Numbered from the stretch's first letter, positions 17,306 to 27,874 are shown. The stretch is DNA of 64,000 nt from Metabacillus niabensis (GCF_020524345.1 NZ_JAIVLH010000001.1:310001-374000), one strand, 5' to 3'. The notes: a model not told the origin generated them from the letters alone. Made by a program: numbers and translations.

Positions 17306-18025
17306 ATGATGTTGAAAAAGCAAACGGTTTGGTTATTAACAATGCTAAGTTTAGTGGTGGTATTATCTGTATATTATGTTACTTCTCCGGAGGGTGGATC
17401 AAGTAATGTTGTTATGACTGGTGACGATCAAAAAGTGAGTGAAAATGCAAAAACTGAGGATGGTCAGGAGGTAGCGAAAGAAGAGGGGGCAGAAGCAGAA
17501 AATGCTGAAGCTACTGAAACAACAGAAGAATCAGAAGCAACAGAAGAATCCCAAGCAACTGATACAGATGAAACATCAGAAAAAACTGAAGGTACTGAAG
17601 CTGGCGAAGAAGGTGAAGTACAAACTGAAGAGTTAGAAGATGGAACTGTTATCTCAAGCTCCAGTGTTTCAAGTGATGAGTTATTTACTGAACTTCGTAT
17701 GCAATTAGATGATCAACGAAATGAGTTAAAAGAACAATTACAAACGATCGTTGCAAGTAATGATGCATCTGCAACAGAGAAAAGCGACGCTTATGATGAA
17801 ATGGAAGCATTGAATGATGCAGCAAGAAAGGAAATGCTTCTTGAAACGTTAATCAAATCAAAAGGATTTGACGATGCACTTGTTCGAGCAGATGGGAATA
17901 ATGTGAAAATTACTGTAAAAGCAAAAGAACATAATGCATCTTCGGCTAACCAAATCATGACACTTGTAAGAGATGAAATGGAAAACATGGAAGATGTTAT
18001 TGTAACTTTCGAGCCTGCTCAATAA
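17306..18025 (+). CDS. spoIIIAH: Stage III sporulation protein AH (SpoIIQ partner)
   Basis: 239 aa. One N-terminal transmembrane helix (LLTMLSLVVVLSVYYV) and a C-terminal YscJ/FliF-like ring domain (about residues 125-239) that binds forespore SpoIIQ across the septal space. Between them, residues 35-115 form a Glu/Thr/Ala-rich acidic linker, longer than in the 218-aa B. subtilis protein. The start is ATG 17306 or the adjacent ATG 17309, after AAGGAGGATG. Last gene of the operon. Confidence 0.95.
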   Translation: MMLKKQTVWLLTMLSLVVVLSVYYVTSPEGGSSNVVMTGDDQKVSENAKTEDGQEVAKEEGAEAENAEATETTEESEATEESQATDTDETSEKTEGTEAGEEGEVQTEELEDGTVISSSSVSSDELFTELRMQLDDQRNELKEQLQTIVASNDASATEKSDAYDEMEALNDAARKEMLLETLIKSKGFDDALVRADGNNVKITVKAKEHNASSANQIMTLVRDEMENMEDVIVTFEPAQ

Positions 18026-18035
18026 AGATGGTATA

Positions 18036-18080
18036 ATAGGAAGGATCAATCCATAAAGGGTTGATCCTTTTCCTATTCTA
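18036..18080 (+). terminator. Terminator of the spoIIIA operon
   Basis: ATAGGAAGGATCAATCC pairs with GGGTTGATCCTTTTCCTAT around a short loop, with internal T residues. Confidence 0.75.
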
Positions 18081-18225
18081 TCCATAATCTTCAAATTTTT
18101 ATGGAAAAAGATCATCCAAGAAGAAAAAAATTTACGCTCCTTCTGTAGAATTGCTCATAAATGGGAAGAATTAATGTTGAATTTCTTCTATTATGTATCG
18201 TAAGATGGTATTATGGGACTAAGTT

Positions 18226-18242
18226 TTAGTACTAGATTATAA
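18226..18242 (+). promoter_or_regulatory. Candidate FapR operator upstream of accB
   Basis: TTAGTACTAGATTATAA matches 13 of 17 bases of the FapR consensus TTAGTACCTGATACTAA, including the whole left half. It lies just downstream of a possible -10 (TATTAT, 18209-18214), a position where FapR can block transcription. FapR represses fatty-acid genes until malonyl-CoA accumulates; acetyl-CoA carboxylase makes malonyl-CoA. Confidence 0.45.
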
Positions 18243-18296
18243 AATAAAAGATCATGAGTTTTACCATGGTCACATGAATTAAAGGGGTGCTTAAGC

Positions 18297-18800
18297 ATGC
18301 TAAAGATCCAGGAAATCAGAGAAATTATTAAATTAATTGATCATTCCTCTATTAATGAATTTACATTTGAACAAGATGGTTCAAAAATAAAAATGAAAAA
18401 ACAAACAAATGAGGTTGAAACAGTTGTACGTAACGTAGTGGCTGCTCCACCAGCTGAAGCTGCCCAAGTGCAGCAGATAGAAACACAAGCAGCACCTGCA
18501 CAACCAGCTACACTTGAGGTTTCCGCACCGATAGAGGAGTCTAAAGCAGACACTGCAAATTTACATAAAATTACGTCTCCAATGGTTGGGACATTCTATG
18601 CAGCTTCATCACCTGAGGCAGGAAATTATGTTGAAGTTGGTTCTAAAGTAACAAATGATTCAGTTGTTTGTATCGTAGAAGCGATGAAACTTTTTAATGA
18701 AATCGAAGCAGAAGTAAAAGGTGAGATTGTTGAAATACTCGCAGAAAATGGACAACTTGTTGAGTATGGTCAACCTCTATTCCTTGTAAAGCCTGAGTAA
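18297..18800 (+). CDS. accB: Acetyl-CoA carboxylase biotin carboxyl carrier protein
   Basis: 167 aa. An N-terminal helical region, an Ala/Pro/Gln-rich flexible linker (about residues 45-80) and the C-terminal biotinyl domain with EAMKLFNEI, in which the Lys is biotinylated. It carries the carboxyl group from AccC to AccDA in the first step of fatty acid synthesis. AAAGGGGTGC precedes ATG 18297. It is separated from accC by 12 bp and has a FapR-like box in the leader. Confidence 0.96.
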   Translation: MLKIQEIREIIKLIDHSSINEFTFEQDGSKIKMKKQTNEVETVVRNVVAAPPAEAAQVQQIETQAAPAQPATLEVSAPIEESKADTANLHKITSPMVGTFYAASSPEAGNYVEVGSKVTNDSVVCIVEAMKLFNEIEAEVKGEIVEILAENGQLVEYGQPLFLVKPE

Positions 18801-18812
18801 GGAGCTAAAATG

Positions 18813-20165
18813 ATGATTAAGAAATTATTAATAGCCAATCGAGGCGAGATTGCTGTTCGAATAATCCGAGCATGTAAAGAGCTTGATATTGAAACAGTTG
18901 CTGTTTTTTCAGAAGCGGACAGAGAAGCCCTGCATGTACAGTTAGCTGACGAAGCTTATTGTATTGGGCCAACATCTTCAAAAGACAGCTATTTGAACTT
19001 TACGAATATTATTAGCGTAGCTAAGCTAACGGAAAGTGATGCGATTCACCCCGGATACGGCTTTTTAGCAGAAAATGCCGACTTTGCTGAGCTTTGTAAA
19101 GAATGCAATATTATCTTCGTAGGTCCTAGCGCTGACGCAATTTCGAAAATGGGAACAAAAGATGTTGCAAGGGAAACGATGCGCCAGGCCGGTGTTCCGA
19201 TTGTCCCGGGCTCAAAAGGAATTATTGAGAACATTGATGAAGCGAAAAAATTAGCCAACGATATGGGATATCCTGTTATAATTAAAGCAACTGCTGGCGG
19301 AGGAGGTAAAGGTATCCGTGTTGCTCAAGACGAGCAGGCACTTATAAAAGGAATCGAAATCACCCAGCAAGAGGCAGCAACTGCGTTTGGAAATCCTGGA
19401 GTATATATTGAAAAATACATTGAAGATTTCCGTCACGTAGAAATTCAGGTGTTAGCTGATACCCATGGTAATACAATACATCTAGGTGAACGTGATTGTT
19501 CAATTCAACGTAGACTTCAAAAATTAATAGAAGAAACACCATCACCAGCTCTTGACGAAGATATTCGTTCGCAAATGGGAGAAGCGGCAGTTAAGGCAGC
19601 TGAAGCTGTTCAATATACTGGTGCAGGAACAGTTGAATTCATTTTTGACCATGTGAATAAGAAGTATTATTTTATGGAAATGAATACACGTATCCAAGTT
19701 GAACATCCAGTAACTGAAATGGTAACGGGCATAGACTTAATAAAAGAACAAATTAAAGTAGCTTCCGGTGAGAAATTGTCTGTATCACAAGAAGAAGTAA
19801 CATTTAATGGCTGGTCTATTGAGTGTCGTATTAATGCAGAAAATCCAGAAAAGAACTTCATGCCGTCTCCCGGCAGAATTGAGATGTACTTACCTCCGGG
19901 AGGTTTGGGTGTAAGAGTGGATTCAGCAGCATATCCCGGATATTCAATTCCGCCATATTATGATTCAATGATTGCAAAGCTAATAACATATGGTGCTACC
20001 AGAGAAGAAGCAATCTCTCGTATGAAACGTGCATTAAGTGAATTTGTGATAGAAGGTATTTCTACTACAATTCCATTCCATTTAAGACTTCTTGATCACG
20101 AAAAATTTGTTAGCGGAGAGTTTAATACAAAATTTTTAGAACTGCATAAAGTGATGGAATCATAA
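18813..20165 (+). CDS. accC: Acetyl-CoA carboxylase biotin carboxylase subunit
   Basis: 450 aa, the usual length. ATP-grasp enzyme that carboxylates biotin on AccB. It shows the N-terminal [20 protein letters not shown] fold, the Gly-rich loop [39 protein letters not shown] and [13 protein letters not shown] with catalytic Arg and Glu. The double ATG at 18810/18813 leaves the start ambiguous by one codon; 18813 gives the family start and better spacing from AAGGAG. It is 21 bp from yqhY. Confidence 0.96.
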   Translation: MIKKLLIANRGEIAVRIIRACKELDIETVAVFSEADREALHVQLADEAYCIGPTSSKDSYLNFTNIISVAKLTESDAIHPGYGFLAENADFAELCKECNIIFVGPSADAISKMGTKDVARETMRQAGVPIVPGSKGIIENIDEAKKLANDMGYPVIIKATAGGGGKGIRVAQDEQALIKGIEITQQEAATAFGNPGVYIEKYIEDFRHVEIQVLADTHGNTIHLGERDCSIQRRLQKLIEETPSPALDEDIRSQMGEAAVKAAEAVQYTGAGTVEFIFDHVNKKYYFMEMNTRIQVEHPVTEMVTGIDLIKEQIKVASGEKLSVSQEEVTFNGWSIECRINAENPEKNFMPSPGRIEMYLPPGGLGVRVDSAAYPGYSIPPYYDSMIAKLITYGATREEAISRMKRALSEFVIEGISTTIPFHLRLLDHEKFVSGEFNTKFLELHKVMES

Positions 20166-20186
20166 AAATACACGGAGGTGCGATTC

Positions 20187-20597
20187 TTGAAAGAGACAAA
20201 TAATGTGTTAGAAATGAATCCTGAGAATAATGGTTTAGGTAAAGTTGAAATTGCTCCGGAAGTAATTGAAGTGATAGCAGGTATTGCTGCTTCTGAAATT
20301 GAAGGTGTTGCTTCAATGCGAGGCAATTTTGCAGCCGGCGTTGTAGAGCGTCTGGGAAAGAAAAATCATGGTAAAGGTGTAAAAGTTGATTTAACTGACG
20401 TAGGAATCATTATCGACGTATACTGTGTGATGATCTTTGGTGTATCAATTCCGACTGTTGCTCAAAAAATTCAAGATAATATTCGTCAAGCATTATTGAA
20501 TATGACAGCATTAGAAGTGAACGAAGTGAATATTCACGTTGTGGGTGTTCAATTTGAAACAAAAACTCAAGATGTTGAAGTAGATCAAGAAATGTAG
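20187..20597 (+). CDS. yqhY: Asp23/Gls24 family protein YqhY
   Basis: 136 aa alkaline-shock-protein family member encoded with accBC in many Firmicutes. The core EIAPEVIEVIAGIAASEIEGVASMRGNF and VDVYCVMIFGVSIPTVAQKIQDN-type blocks are present. Genetic work in B. subtilis links it to control of acetyl-CoA carboxylase activity. I chose TTG 20187 because GGAGGTG at 20174-20180 is correctly spaced for it; the GTG at 20178 lies inside that ribosome binding site. Confidence 0.92.
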   Translation: MKETNNVLEMNPENNGLGKVEIAPEVIEVIAGIAASEIEGVASMRGNFAAGVVERLGKKNHGKGVKVDLTDVGIIIDVYCVMIFGVSIPTVAQKIQDNIRQALLNMTALEVNEVNIHVVGVQFETKTQDVEVDQEM

Positions 20598-20620
20598 ATA
20601 ATGAATAGAAATTAAGTTAC

Positions 20621-20658
20621 AAAAAAGCCAAGGGTTATGCCTTTGGTTTCTTTTTTTG
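20621..20658 (+). terminator. Terminator of accBC-yqhY
   Basis: AAAAAAGCCAAGG pairs with CCTTTGGTTTCTTTTTTT around loop GTTATG, with a long T run. Confidence 0.8.
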
Positions 20659-20676
20659 TGTCAGATCAGATAGTAT

Positions 20677-20731
20677 AAGAAAAACTAAGGCATTTGACAT
20701 AAGGGCTTGGTGATAAGCCAAGTTTTTCTAA
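20677..20731. repeat. Dispersed hairpin repeat A, copy 1
   Basis: Imperfect palindrome with arms AGAAAAACTAAGGC and GCCAAGTTTTTCT around about 27 variable bases. The same arms recur at 36041-36091, 38415-38470 and 55450-55505. It is preceded by CAGAT...AGTATAAG, shared with two other copies. It lies between the yqhY terminator and the nusB promoter and contains no ORF. The rest of this 355-bp gap shows nothing else I can name. Confidence 0.7.
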
Positions 20732-20895
20732 TGACATAGTATTTAGTTAAATTGGTTTATAGTATAGTTATCACTGGTTATATTGTTAAGAGGATATATT
20801 TAAACAAACAACGAATGTTTATTTGGATAAAAGCCTTTTCATTCGGGATATAACAAAAAACATATGAAATTACGAATGAATCTACTAGGTAGATA

Positions 20896-20904
20896 TGGTA
20901 TGAT
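20896..20904 (+). promoter_or_regulatory. Extended -10 promoter element for nusB
   Basis: TGGTATGAT is an extended -10 (TGn TATGAT), 49 bp before the nusB start. A clear -35 is lacking, as is common for extended -10 promoters. Confidence 0.45.
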
Positions 20905-20952
20905 CACTTTATGACATTCGACATTTTTAAACATTAAAGGAGCAAGTATAGA

Positions 20953-21345
20953 ATGAAGCGTAGAACAGCAAGGGAAAAGGCACTGCAAGCACTATTTCAA
21001 GTGAATGTTAGCCAAACAGACCCAAATGAAGCAATTGAGCATGCGTTGGAAGAGGAACGATCAGACGCGTTTTTGAACCAGCTCGTATTCGGAACAATTG
21101 AACATCAGAAGGAGTTGGATGAGCTCATTGCTCCACACCTTGTTAACTGGACAATTGAGCGTTTAGCAAATATCGATAAAACGATATTACGTATGGCTGC
21201 ATATGAACTGAAATTTGCAGAAGATGTTCCAGCAAATGTAGCGATTGATGAAGCTGTTGAATTAGCAAAGGCATTTGGTGATGACCATTCAAGTAAGTTT
21301 GTTAATGGTGTACTTTCTAAAATTAAACAAAATCTAGAGAGATAA
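20953..21345 (+). CDS. nusB: Transcription antitermination factor NusB
   Basis: 130 aa all-helical RNA-binding protein. With NusE (S10) it recognises boxA in rRNA operons and supports antitermination. The conserved start MKRRTAREKALQALFQV and the C-terminal VAIDEAVELAKAFGDDHSSKFVNGVL block are present. AAAGGAGCAAG precedes ATG 20953. The next gene folD is 18 bp downstream, so the two are probably cotranscribed. Confidence 0.96.
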   Translation: MKRRTAREKALQALFQVNVSQTDPNEAIEHALEEERSDAFLNQLVFGTIEHQKELDELIAPHLVNWTIERLANIDKTILRMAAYELKFAEDVPANVAIDEAVELAKAFGDDHSSKFVNGVLSKIKQNLER

Positions 21346-21363
21346 CTTTAGGAGGAATTAGGA

Positions 21364-22221
21364 ATGGCTGCAACAATCATTGATGGTAAAGAATTATCAA
21401 AAACAAAAAGAAGTGAGCTGGCGGTAGAGGTAGAACAAATTAAGGCAAGGGGATTACTACCAAAGCTCGTTGTTATTTTAGTAGGAGATAACCCTGCATC
21501 TGTTTCTTACATTAGAGGAAAGCAAAAAGCTGCTGAAGAAATCGGTGTTGGATTTAAATTGGAACATTTCCCCGAGTCTCTAAGTGAAAATGAACTTCTT
21601 GATGTTATTGAGAGCTATAATAACAATAATGAATATCATGGGATTTTAGTTCAACTTCCATTACCGGGACATATTAATGAAACTGCTGTTGTGGAAAAAA
21701 TATCACCTCTAAAAGATGTTGACGGCTTCCACCCAATCAATATCGGTAGAATGATGACTGGACAAGATACATTTTTACCATGCACACCTGCAGGTATTGT
21801 TGAAATGATCAAATCAGTAGGTGTTGAAATAGCCGGAAAAAATGTAGTAGTAGTTGGAAGAAGTAATATTGTTGGTAAACCGGTAGGTCAATTACTATTA
21901 AACGAACATGCAACAGTTACTTATTGCCATTCAAAAACAAAAGATTTAACTTCTTATACAAAAGAAGCGGATATTTTGGTTGCAGCTGTTGGACGAGCTA
22001 ATTTTATTAAAGGAAACCAAATCAAACCTGGAGCAGTCGTAATTGATGTTGGTGTAAATCGATTAGATACTGGGAAATTGGTTGGAGATGTAGTATTTGA
22101 TGAGGCAAAGGATGTGGCTAGTTTCTTAACACCTGTTCCAGGGGGAGTAGGTCCAATGACGATCACAATGCTTGCTCATAATACTGTACAATCAGCAAAA
22201 AATTACTTAGAAAGCAAATAA
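21364..22221 (+). CDS. folD: Bifunctional methylenetetrahydrofolate dehydrogenase/cyclohydrolase FolD
   Basis: 285 aa. Interconverts 5,10-methylene-, methenyl- and 10-formyl-THF with NADP+. Motifs: VGDNPASVSYIRGKQKAAEEIG (catalytic Tyr and Lys), GILVQLPLP, DVDGFHPINIGR, PCTPAGIVEM, VVVGRSNIVGKPVGQLL (dinucleotide binding) and FLTPVPGGVGPMTI. TAGGAGGAATTAGG precedes ATG 21364. A terminator follows. Confidence 0.97.
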   Translation: MAATIIDGKELSKTKRSELAVEVEQIKARGLLPKLVVILVGDNPASVSYIRGKQKAAEEIGVGFKLEHFPESLSENELLDVIESYNNNNEYHGILVQLPLPGHINETAVVEKISPLKDVDGFHPINIGRMMTGQDTFLPCTPAGIVEMIKSVGVEIAGKNVVVVGRSNIVGKPVGQLLLNEHATVTYCHSKTKDLTSYTKEADILVAAVGRANFIKGNQIKPGAVVIDVGVNRLDTGKLVGDVVFDEAKDVASFLTPVPGGVGPMTITMLAHNTVQSAKNYLESK

Positions 22222-22237
22222 GCCTTCTATTAATTAA

Positions 22238-22288
22238 GAAAGTTCAGGGCGGAATGAGGCTTAGCATTCTGTCCTTAACTTTTTTTTG
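22238..22288 (+). terminator. Terminator between folD and xseA
   Basis: AAGTTCAGGGCGGAATG pairs with CATTCTGTCCTTAACTT with two G-T wobbles and one mismatch, followed by eight T residues. Confidence 0.8.
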
Positions 22289-22318
22289 AATCTACACGAT
22301 TGGAAAGGAGGCAACTAT

Positions 22319-23671
22319 ATGAGTGAACCTAGGTATGTGACAGTTACAGCACTTACAAAATATATAAAACGTAAATTTGATGTTGATCCTCATTTGACTG
22401 ATATATGGATTAAAGGAGAAATTTCAAATTTTAATCTTCATAGTCGGGGACATATGTACTTTACGCTAAAAGATGAAAAAGCAAGAATCCAAGCTGTTAT
22501 GTTTGCCGGAGCTAATAAATCGTTGAAATTTAAGCCAGAAAACGGTATGAAGGTTCTATTGCGAGGTGAAATCACTGTATATGAACAAAGTGGCGGATAT
22601 CAAGTATATGTGAAAGAGATGCAGCCGGATGGGATCGGCAGTCTTTATCTGGCTTATGAGGAATTAAAGAAAAAGCTTCAACAAGAGGGTCTTTTTGAAG
22701 AGAAATATAAAAAACCAATACCAAGATATCCTAATGAAGTCGGGGTTATCACTTCACCAACCGGAGCGGCAATTCGTGATATTTTAACAACAATAAATAG
22801 AAGATATCCAATGGCGAAGGTCATATTAATTCCAGCACTTGTTCAAGGTATTCAAGCAGGTGCATCCGTTGCTGAAGCAATTAAAAAGGCAAACCGATTA
22901 GGAACCCTTGATGTATTAATTGTTGGTCGTGGCGGGGGATCAATTGAGGAATTATGGGCATTTAATGAAGAAATAGTTGCTCGTGAGATATTCTCTTCAC
23001 AAGTGCCGATCATTTCAGCAGTTGGACATGAAACAGATTTTACAATTGCAGATTTTGTAGCCGATTTACGTGCACCCACACCTACTGGTGCTGCAGAGAT
23101 GGCTGTTCCACATTCTACAGAATTGTTGGAAAGAATTTTAGAACGAAAAAACCGATTAACAAGAGCAATGACGGAAAAATTGTCTGCACAAAAGGAAAAG
23201 CTGAATCATTATAGAACATCCTATGCATTTCGATATCCTAAACAGCTTTATTTGCAAAAGGAACAACAGCTTGACAACATAATTGATCGATTGCATAAAG
23301 AAGGAGAAAGAGTGATCCTTCGTAAAAAAGAAACGTATACATATGTTAAAAACCGACTTGAAAAAGTTCATCCAAAGGATCAGGTAAAACGCTCGAATGA
23401 AGCGTATGAGACTTTGTTAAAAAAGCTTAATAGGGAAATGTCATCAATTATCACACATAAACATTCGCAATTTCATGCTACAATTGATAAACTAAATGCA
23501 TTAAGTCCGTTAAAAATTATGGACCGCGGGTATAGCCTAGTTTACCAAGAAGATAAGCTGATCAAAAGCGTAAATCAAATTTCTAAAGGTCAAGTACTAA
23601 AGGTGCAATTAAAAGATGGACAACTTGATTGTGAAGTTCAGGGAATAGAGGAGCGTACGATTCATGAGTAA
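22319..23671 (+). CDS. xseA: Exodeoxyribonuclease VII large subunit
   Basis: 450 aa. Single-strand exonuclease acting from both ends, active as a complex with several XseB chains. An N-terminal OB-fold (residues 1-100) carries [23 protein letters not shown]; the catalytic domain shows [29 protein letters not shown] and [17 protein letters not shown]; then a long coiled coil (about 270-390) and a C-terminal segment MDRGYSLV. I start at ATG 22319 after GGAAAGGAGG; an upstream TTG frame has no such support. It overlaps xseB by 8 bp. Confidence 0.96.
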   Translation: MSEPRYVTVTALTKYIKRKFDVDPHLTDIWIKGEISNFNLHSRGHMYFTLKDEKARIQAVMFAGANKSLKFKPENGMKVLLRGEITVYEQSGGYQVYVKEMQPDGIGSLYLAYEELKKKLQQEGLFEEKYKKPIPRYPNEVGVITSPTGAAIRDILTTINRRYPMAKVILIPALVQGIQAGASVAEAIKKANRLGTLDVLIVGRGGGSIEELWAFNEEIVAREIFSSQVPIISAVGHETDFTIADFVADLRAPTPTGAAEMAVPHSTELLERILERKNRLTRAMTEKLSAQKEKLNHYRTSYAFRYPKQLYLQKEQQLDNIIDRLHKEGERVILRKKETYTYVKNRLEKVHPKDQVKRSNEAYETLLKKLNREMSSIITHKHSQFHATIDKLNALSPLKIMDRGYSLVYQEDKLIKSVNQISKGQVLKVQLKDGQLDCEVQGIEERTIHE

Positions 23672-23918
23672 TGAAAAACAAAGTAAAGAAGAAGAGTTAT
23701 CATTCGAACAGGCCATGCAACAGCTCGAGGAGATTGTTGGAAAACTTGAAGAAGGTGATGTTCCGTTAGAAAAAGCAATCGAATATTTTCAAAATGGTAT
23801 GGAACTTTCAAAGCTTTGTCATGATAAGCTGCAGCATGTTGAAAAACAGATGGATTATATCTTGCGCGAAGATGGTGAATTAAAGCCGTTTGAGCTTCAG
23901 GAGGAAGAGAAATCGTGA
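23664..23918 (+). CDS. xseB: Exodeoxyribonuclease VII small subunit
   Basis: 84 aa helical hairpin protein. The family signature [34 protein letters not shown] block covers residues 13-45. It wraps the XseA coiled coil. Translation is coupled to xseA (8-bp overlap) and to ispA (4-bp overlap, the end of xseB carrying the ispA ribosome binding site AGGAGGAAGAG). Confidence 0.96.
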   Translation: MSNEKQSKEEELSFEQAMQQLEEIVGKLEEGDVPLEKAIEYFQNGMELSKLCHDKLQHVEKQMDYILREDGELKPFELQEEEKS

Positions 23919-24799
23919 ATATTAATGTGAACGATTTTCTAATCTCTCGTAAAAAGAAAATTGAAGAAGCTCTGCCGCTATTTATTAATGATTTATCAAC
24001 TCCTCAATCCATTAAAGAATCAATGCTTTATTCATTAAAAGCAGGTGGGAAGCGCTTACGACCGGTGCTGGTCTTGGCTTTACTTCATACGTATAAAAAG
24101 TCTGAGGACATAGGAATTGCGACTGCCTGTGCAATTGAAATGATTCATACATACTCATTAGTCCATGATGACTTACCTTGTATGGATGATGATGATTTGA
24201 GAAGAGGAAAGCCGACTAATCATAAAGTATTCGGAGAAGCAGTGGCCGTTTTAGCAGGTGATGGTTTATTAACACAGAGTTTTTCTCTGATCGTGGATGA
24301 TCCTGCTGTAAAAGCTGAGAATAAGTTAAGACTAGTATCTGAACTTGTTAAAGCAGCTGGTGCAGAAGGAATGGTTGGCGGACAAGTTGCAGATATGGAA
24401 GGTGAAGCAAAAAGTCTAAGCCTTGAGGAACTTCAATATATCCATGAAAATAAAACGGCTAAATTATTAGGCTTTAGTATTCTTGCTGGAGCAATATTAG
24501 CAGAAGCGCCAGAAGAAGATATTGAAAAATTAAGAGAATTTTCTTATCATATTGGAATTGCGTTCCAAATCAGAGATGATATTTTGGATATTGAGGGCAG
24601 TCAAGATAAGCTTGGGAAGCCTGTAGGATCAGATACCCTTAATGAAAAAACAACATATCCTTCTATTCTTTCTATGCAGGGGGCAAAAGAAAAACTTCAA
24701 GATCATATTAAGCAAGCGAAAGAACTGCTTTTGCACCTGTCAACAAAAACCGATTTATTGGAACAGTTTTGTGATTTAATTGCCAAAAGAGATCATTAA
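23915..24799 (+). CDS. ispA: Farnesyl diphosphate synthase (polyprenyl synthetase family)
   Basis: 294 aa. Condenses IPP with DMAPP and GPP to make farnesyl diphosphate for quinone and undecaprenol synthesis. The two Asp-rich metal sites are visible: [17 protein letters not shown] and [23 protein letters not shown] binds IPP. Start GTG 23915 overlaps the xseB end. The grouping with dxs places two isoprenoid enzymes side by side. Confidence 0.95.
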   Translation: MNINVNDFLISRKKKIEEALPLFINDLSTPQSIKESMLYSLKAGGKRLRPVLVLALLHTYKKSEDIGIATACAIEMIHTYSLVHDDLPCMDDDDLRRGKPTNHKVFGEAVAVLAGDGLLTQSFSLIVDDPAVKAENKLRLVSELVKAAGAEGMVGGQVADMEGEAKSLSLEELQYIHENKTAKLLGFSILAGAILAEAPEEDIEKLREFSYHIGIAFQIRDDILDIEGSQDKLGKPVGSDTLNEKTTYPSILSMQGAKEKLQDHIKQAKELLLHLSTKTDLLEQFCDLIAKRDH

Positions 24800-24815
24800 T
24801 TTATGATGTACCATC

Positions 24816-24846
24816 TAACCGTTTTCCATTTGGAGACGGTTTTCTT
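24816..24846 (+). terminator. Probable terminator after ispA
   Basis: AACCGTTTTCC...GGAGACGGTTTTC forms a short stem followed by T-rich DNA. The remaining bases to the dxs start (24847-25127) are AT-rich; a TATAAT at about 25068 could be the dxs -10, but no matching -35 is clear. Confidence 0.55.
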
Positions 24847-25127
24847 ATTAGGAGTTTCTTTACCTGTAATGACGGGTAAACCATATATGAAAAGTTGTAT
24901 ACATAATCATGGTATATGATAGCGACTCAGGTAATGTTATACATAAAACATTGTAATTAGTGCTTTTTTATGGTAAGTTTTTTTTGCTTACTAAATGTCA
25001 TCATAAGCAATTGTTTTTAAAAATATTTTAATCCTGGCGATTTATACGTTAAAATAGATAGATAAGAATATAATAGAACTAAAGTATATAGTAGAGAAGT
25101 AAACTGAATTGAAAGTGAGTGATCCAT

Positions 25128-27029
25128 TTGGATCTTCTATCCATTAAAGACCCAAGCTTTTTGAAGAAATTATCAAATAATGAACTTGAACAATTAAGTG
25201 CGGACATTCGAAAATTTCTTATAGAAAAATTATCTGGAACAGGTGGACATATTGGTCCTAACCTGGGTGTCGTTGAATTAACTATTGCACTTCATAAAGT
25301 ATTTAACAGTCCAAAAGACAAATTTATATGGGATGTTGGGCATCAATCATATGTACATAAAATCCTAACTGGACGAGCTGGTGATTTTGATACATTACGT
25401 CAATATAAAGGGTTATCGGGCTTTCCGAAGCGTGATGAAAGTCCTCATGATGTGTGGGAAACCGGTCATAGCTCTACATCATTATCCGCTGCCATGGGGA
25501 TGGTTATAGCAAGAGATATTAAACAAACGAAAGAGCATATTATCCCGATTATCGGAGACGGTGCATTAACAGGCGGTATGGCACTTGAAGCTCTTAATCA
25601 CATTGGACATGAACAAAAGGATGTTATTGTGGTCCTCAATGATAATGAAATGTCTATTGCGCCGAATGTTGGTGCTCTTCATAATGTGCTTGGCAGACTT
25701 AGAACAGCAGGGAAGTATCATTGGGTAAAAGATGAGCTCGAATACCTTTTGAAAAAGATTCCAGCCGTTGGAGGAAAGCTTGCTTCAACAGCCGAGCGTG
25801 TAAAAGACAGCTTAAAATATATGCTTGTCTCTGGAATCTTTTTTGAAGAACTAGGGTTTACTTATTTAGGTCCTGTAGATGGTCATAATTATGATAATTT
25901 GTTTGAAAACCTTCAATACGCAAAAAAAACATCAGGACCTGTACTACTTCATGTTATTACGAAAAAAGGAAAAGGATATAAGCCCGCTGAGTCAGATACA
26001 ATTGGAACTTGGCATGGAACAGGTCCTTACAAAATTGAAACAGGTGATTTTGTAAAACCTAAGGTCATTGGGCCTGCTTGGAGTAAATTAGTAAGTGATA
26101 CCGTTCAAAAAGTGGCACGTGAAGATAAACGGGTAGTGGCCATTACACCGGCAATGCCTGTTGGATCTAAACTTGAAGCTTTCGCAGAAGAATTCCCGGA
26201 TCGAATGTTCGATGTCGGAATTGCTGAGCAGCATGCTACAACAATGGCTGCAGGCTTAGCAACGCAAAATATGAAGCCGTTTTTAGCGATATATTCTACC
26301 TTCCTTCAAAGGGCATATGACCAAGTGCTTCATGATATTTGCCGCCAAAATTTAAATGTATTTATAGGTATTGATCGTTCAGGACTTGTGGGTGCTGATG
26401 GAGAAACACATCAGGGTGTATTTGATATTGCCTTCTTAAGACATTTACCGAATATGGTCATAATGATGGCGAAAGATGAAAACGAAGGTCAACATTTAGT
26501 TAATACTGCATTAAAATATGAGGATGGACCAATTGCGCTTCGATATGCAAGAGGAAACGGTATTGGAGTACCTATGGATGAAGATCTTAAAGTGATACCG
26601 ATTGGTACGTGGGAAGTGTTAAAAGAAGGTCGAGATGCAGTTATCCTTACATTTGGAACGACAATTGAGATGGCAATGGAAGCAGCAGAGAGATTAGCTG
26701 AACAAGGAAAGTCTATCCGGGTAGTGAATGCTCGTTTCATTAAACCTTTAGATGAAAAAATGCTTCACAAAATATTCGCGGAAAAGATTCCGATCCTAAC
26801 AATTGAAGAAGCCGTATTGCAAGGAGGATTTGGAAGTTCAATCCTTGAATTTGCCCAAGAGCATAATTACACTCAAACGATTATTTCTCGTATTGGAATT
26901 CCTGACAAATTTATTGAACATGGAAGTGTATCAAAATTGCTTGAAGAAATAGGAATGACAACAGAGCAGGTAGTAGACAAATTGATGACATTGTTACCTG
27001 AACAAGAGAAAAGAGTTTTACGATCATGA
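25128..27029 (+). CDS. dxs: 1-deoxy-D-xylulose-5-phosphate synthase
   Basis: 633 aa thiamine-diphosphate enzyme joining pyruvate and glyceraldehyde-3-phosphate, the first step of the MEP isoprenoid pathway. Motifs: [17 protein letters not shown], the TPP site [16 protein letters not shown]...[12 protein letters not shown], then the transketolase-like middle domain [30 protein letters not shown] and the C-terminal domain. I start at TTG 25128 ([11 protein letters not shown]), matching the family; the GTG three codons earlier lies too near the AAAGTGAG ribosome binding site. It overlaps tlyA by 4 bp. Confidence 0.96.
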   Translation: MDLLSIKDPSFLKKLSNNELEQLSADIRKFLIEKLSGTGGHIGPNLGVVELTIALHKVFNSPKDKFIWDVGHQSYVHKILTGRAGDFDTLRQYKGLSGFPKRDESPHDVWETGHSSTSLSAAMGMVIARDIKQTKEHIIPIIGDGALTGGMALEALNHIGHEQKDVIVVLNDNEMSIAPNVGALHNVLGRLRTAGKYHWVKDELEYLLKKIPAVGGKLASTAERVKDSLKYMLVSGIFFEELGFTYLGPVDGHNYDNLFENLQYAKKTSGPVLLHVITKKGKGYKPAESDTIGTWHGTGPYKIETGDFVKPKVIGPAWSKLVSDTVQKVAREDKRVVAITPAMPVGSKLEAFAEEFPDRMFDVGIAEQHATTMAAGLATQNMKPFLAIYSTFLQRAYDQVLHDICRQNLNVFIGIDRSGLVGADGETHQGVFDIAFLRHLPNMVIMMAKDENEGQHLVNTALKYEDGPIALRYARGNGIGVPMDEDLKVIPIGTWEVLKEGRDAVILTFGTTIEMAMEAAERLAEQGKSIRVVNARFIKPLDEKMLHKIFAEKIPILTIEEAVLQGGFGSSILEFAQEHNYTQTIISRIGIPDKFIEHGSVSKLLEEIGMTTEQVVDKLMTLLPEQEKRVLRS

Positions 27030-27874
27030 GTAATAAAAAGGAAAGACTAGATATCCTTCTAGTTGAAAATGGATTGTTTGAAACAAGAGAAAAAGCAAAA
27101 CGTGCTATTATGGCAGGTGTAGTATACGGTAATGAAGTGCGGCTTGATAAGCCTGGTGAAAAAGTATCACGGGATTTAGTGCTAACAGTTAAAGGACAAA
27201 CTCTTCCATACGTTAGTCGTGGAGGATTAAAGTTAGAAAAAGCAATAAAAGAATTCAATGTTAATGTTCAAGATAAAATTATGATTGATATCGGATCTTC
27301 TACAGGAGGATTTACAGACTGCGCCCTCCAAAATGGTGCAAAACTGTCATATGCACTCGATGTTGGCTATAACCAACTAGCATGGAAATTACGTCAAGAT
27401 GATCGTGTAGTTGTGATGGAAAGAACAAACTTCCGTTATGTCACACCTTCTGACTTTCAAGAAGGAATGCCGGAATTTGCATCAATTGATGTATCCTTTA
27501 TATCATTACGATTAATTTTCCCTGTTCTAAAAACAATACTTTGTCCTGAGAGTGATGTAGTTGCTTTAATTAAGCCACAGTTTGAAGCGGGGAGAGAGTT
27601 TGTTGGAAAAAAAGGGATTGTCCGTGATCCTTCTGTTCATGAATTTGTTTTAAAAGAGATGTTGGCTTTTGTATTGAAGCAAGGATACGATGTTCATAAT
27701 CTTTCGTATTCACCTATTACAGGCGGGGATGGCAATATTGAGTTTCTTCTTCACTTAAGATGGGAAGGAAGCCAAGCGGAAGGGACAACATATCTTGAAA
27801 AAACAGAAAGACAAATTGTCGATGAGGCACATTCAATATTAAAAGAAAAGAAACAAACTGAAAAACAGGAGTAG
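27026..27874 (+). CDS. tlyA: TlyA family rRNA (cytidine-2'-O)-methyltransferase
   Basis: 282 aa. An N-terminal S4 RNA-binding domain (residues 5-65, [25 protein letters not shown]) joins an FtsJ-like methyltransferase with SAM motif [17 protein letters not shown] and the downstream [10 protein letters not shown] block. Family members 2'-O-methylate 16S and/or 23S rRNA; some are called haemolysins for historical reasons. Known as yqxC in B. subtilis. ATG 27026 overlaps the dxs stop. Confidence 0.93.
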   Translation: MSNKKERLDILLVENGLFETREKAKRAIMAGVVYGNEVRLDKPGEKVSRDLVLTVKGQTLPYVSRGGLKLEKAIKEFNVNVQDKIMIDIGSSTGGFTDCALQNGAKLSYALDVGYNQLAWKLRQDDRVVVMERTNFRYVTPSDFQEGMPEFASIDVSFISLRLIFPVLKTILCPESDVVALIKPQFEAGREFVGKKGIVRDPSVHEFVLKEMLAFVLKQGYDVHNLSYSPITGGDGNIEFLLHLRWEGSQAEGTTYLEKTERQIVDEAHSILKEKKQTEKQE

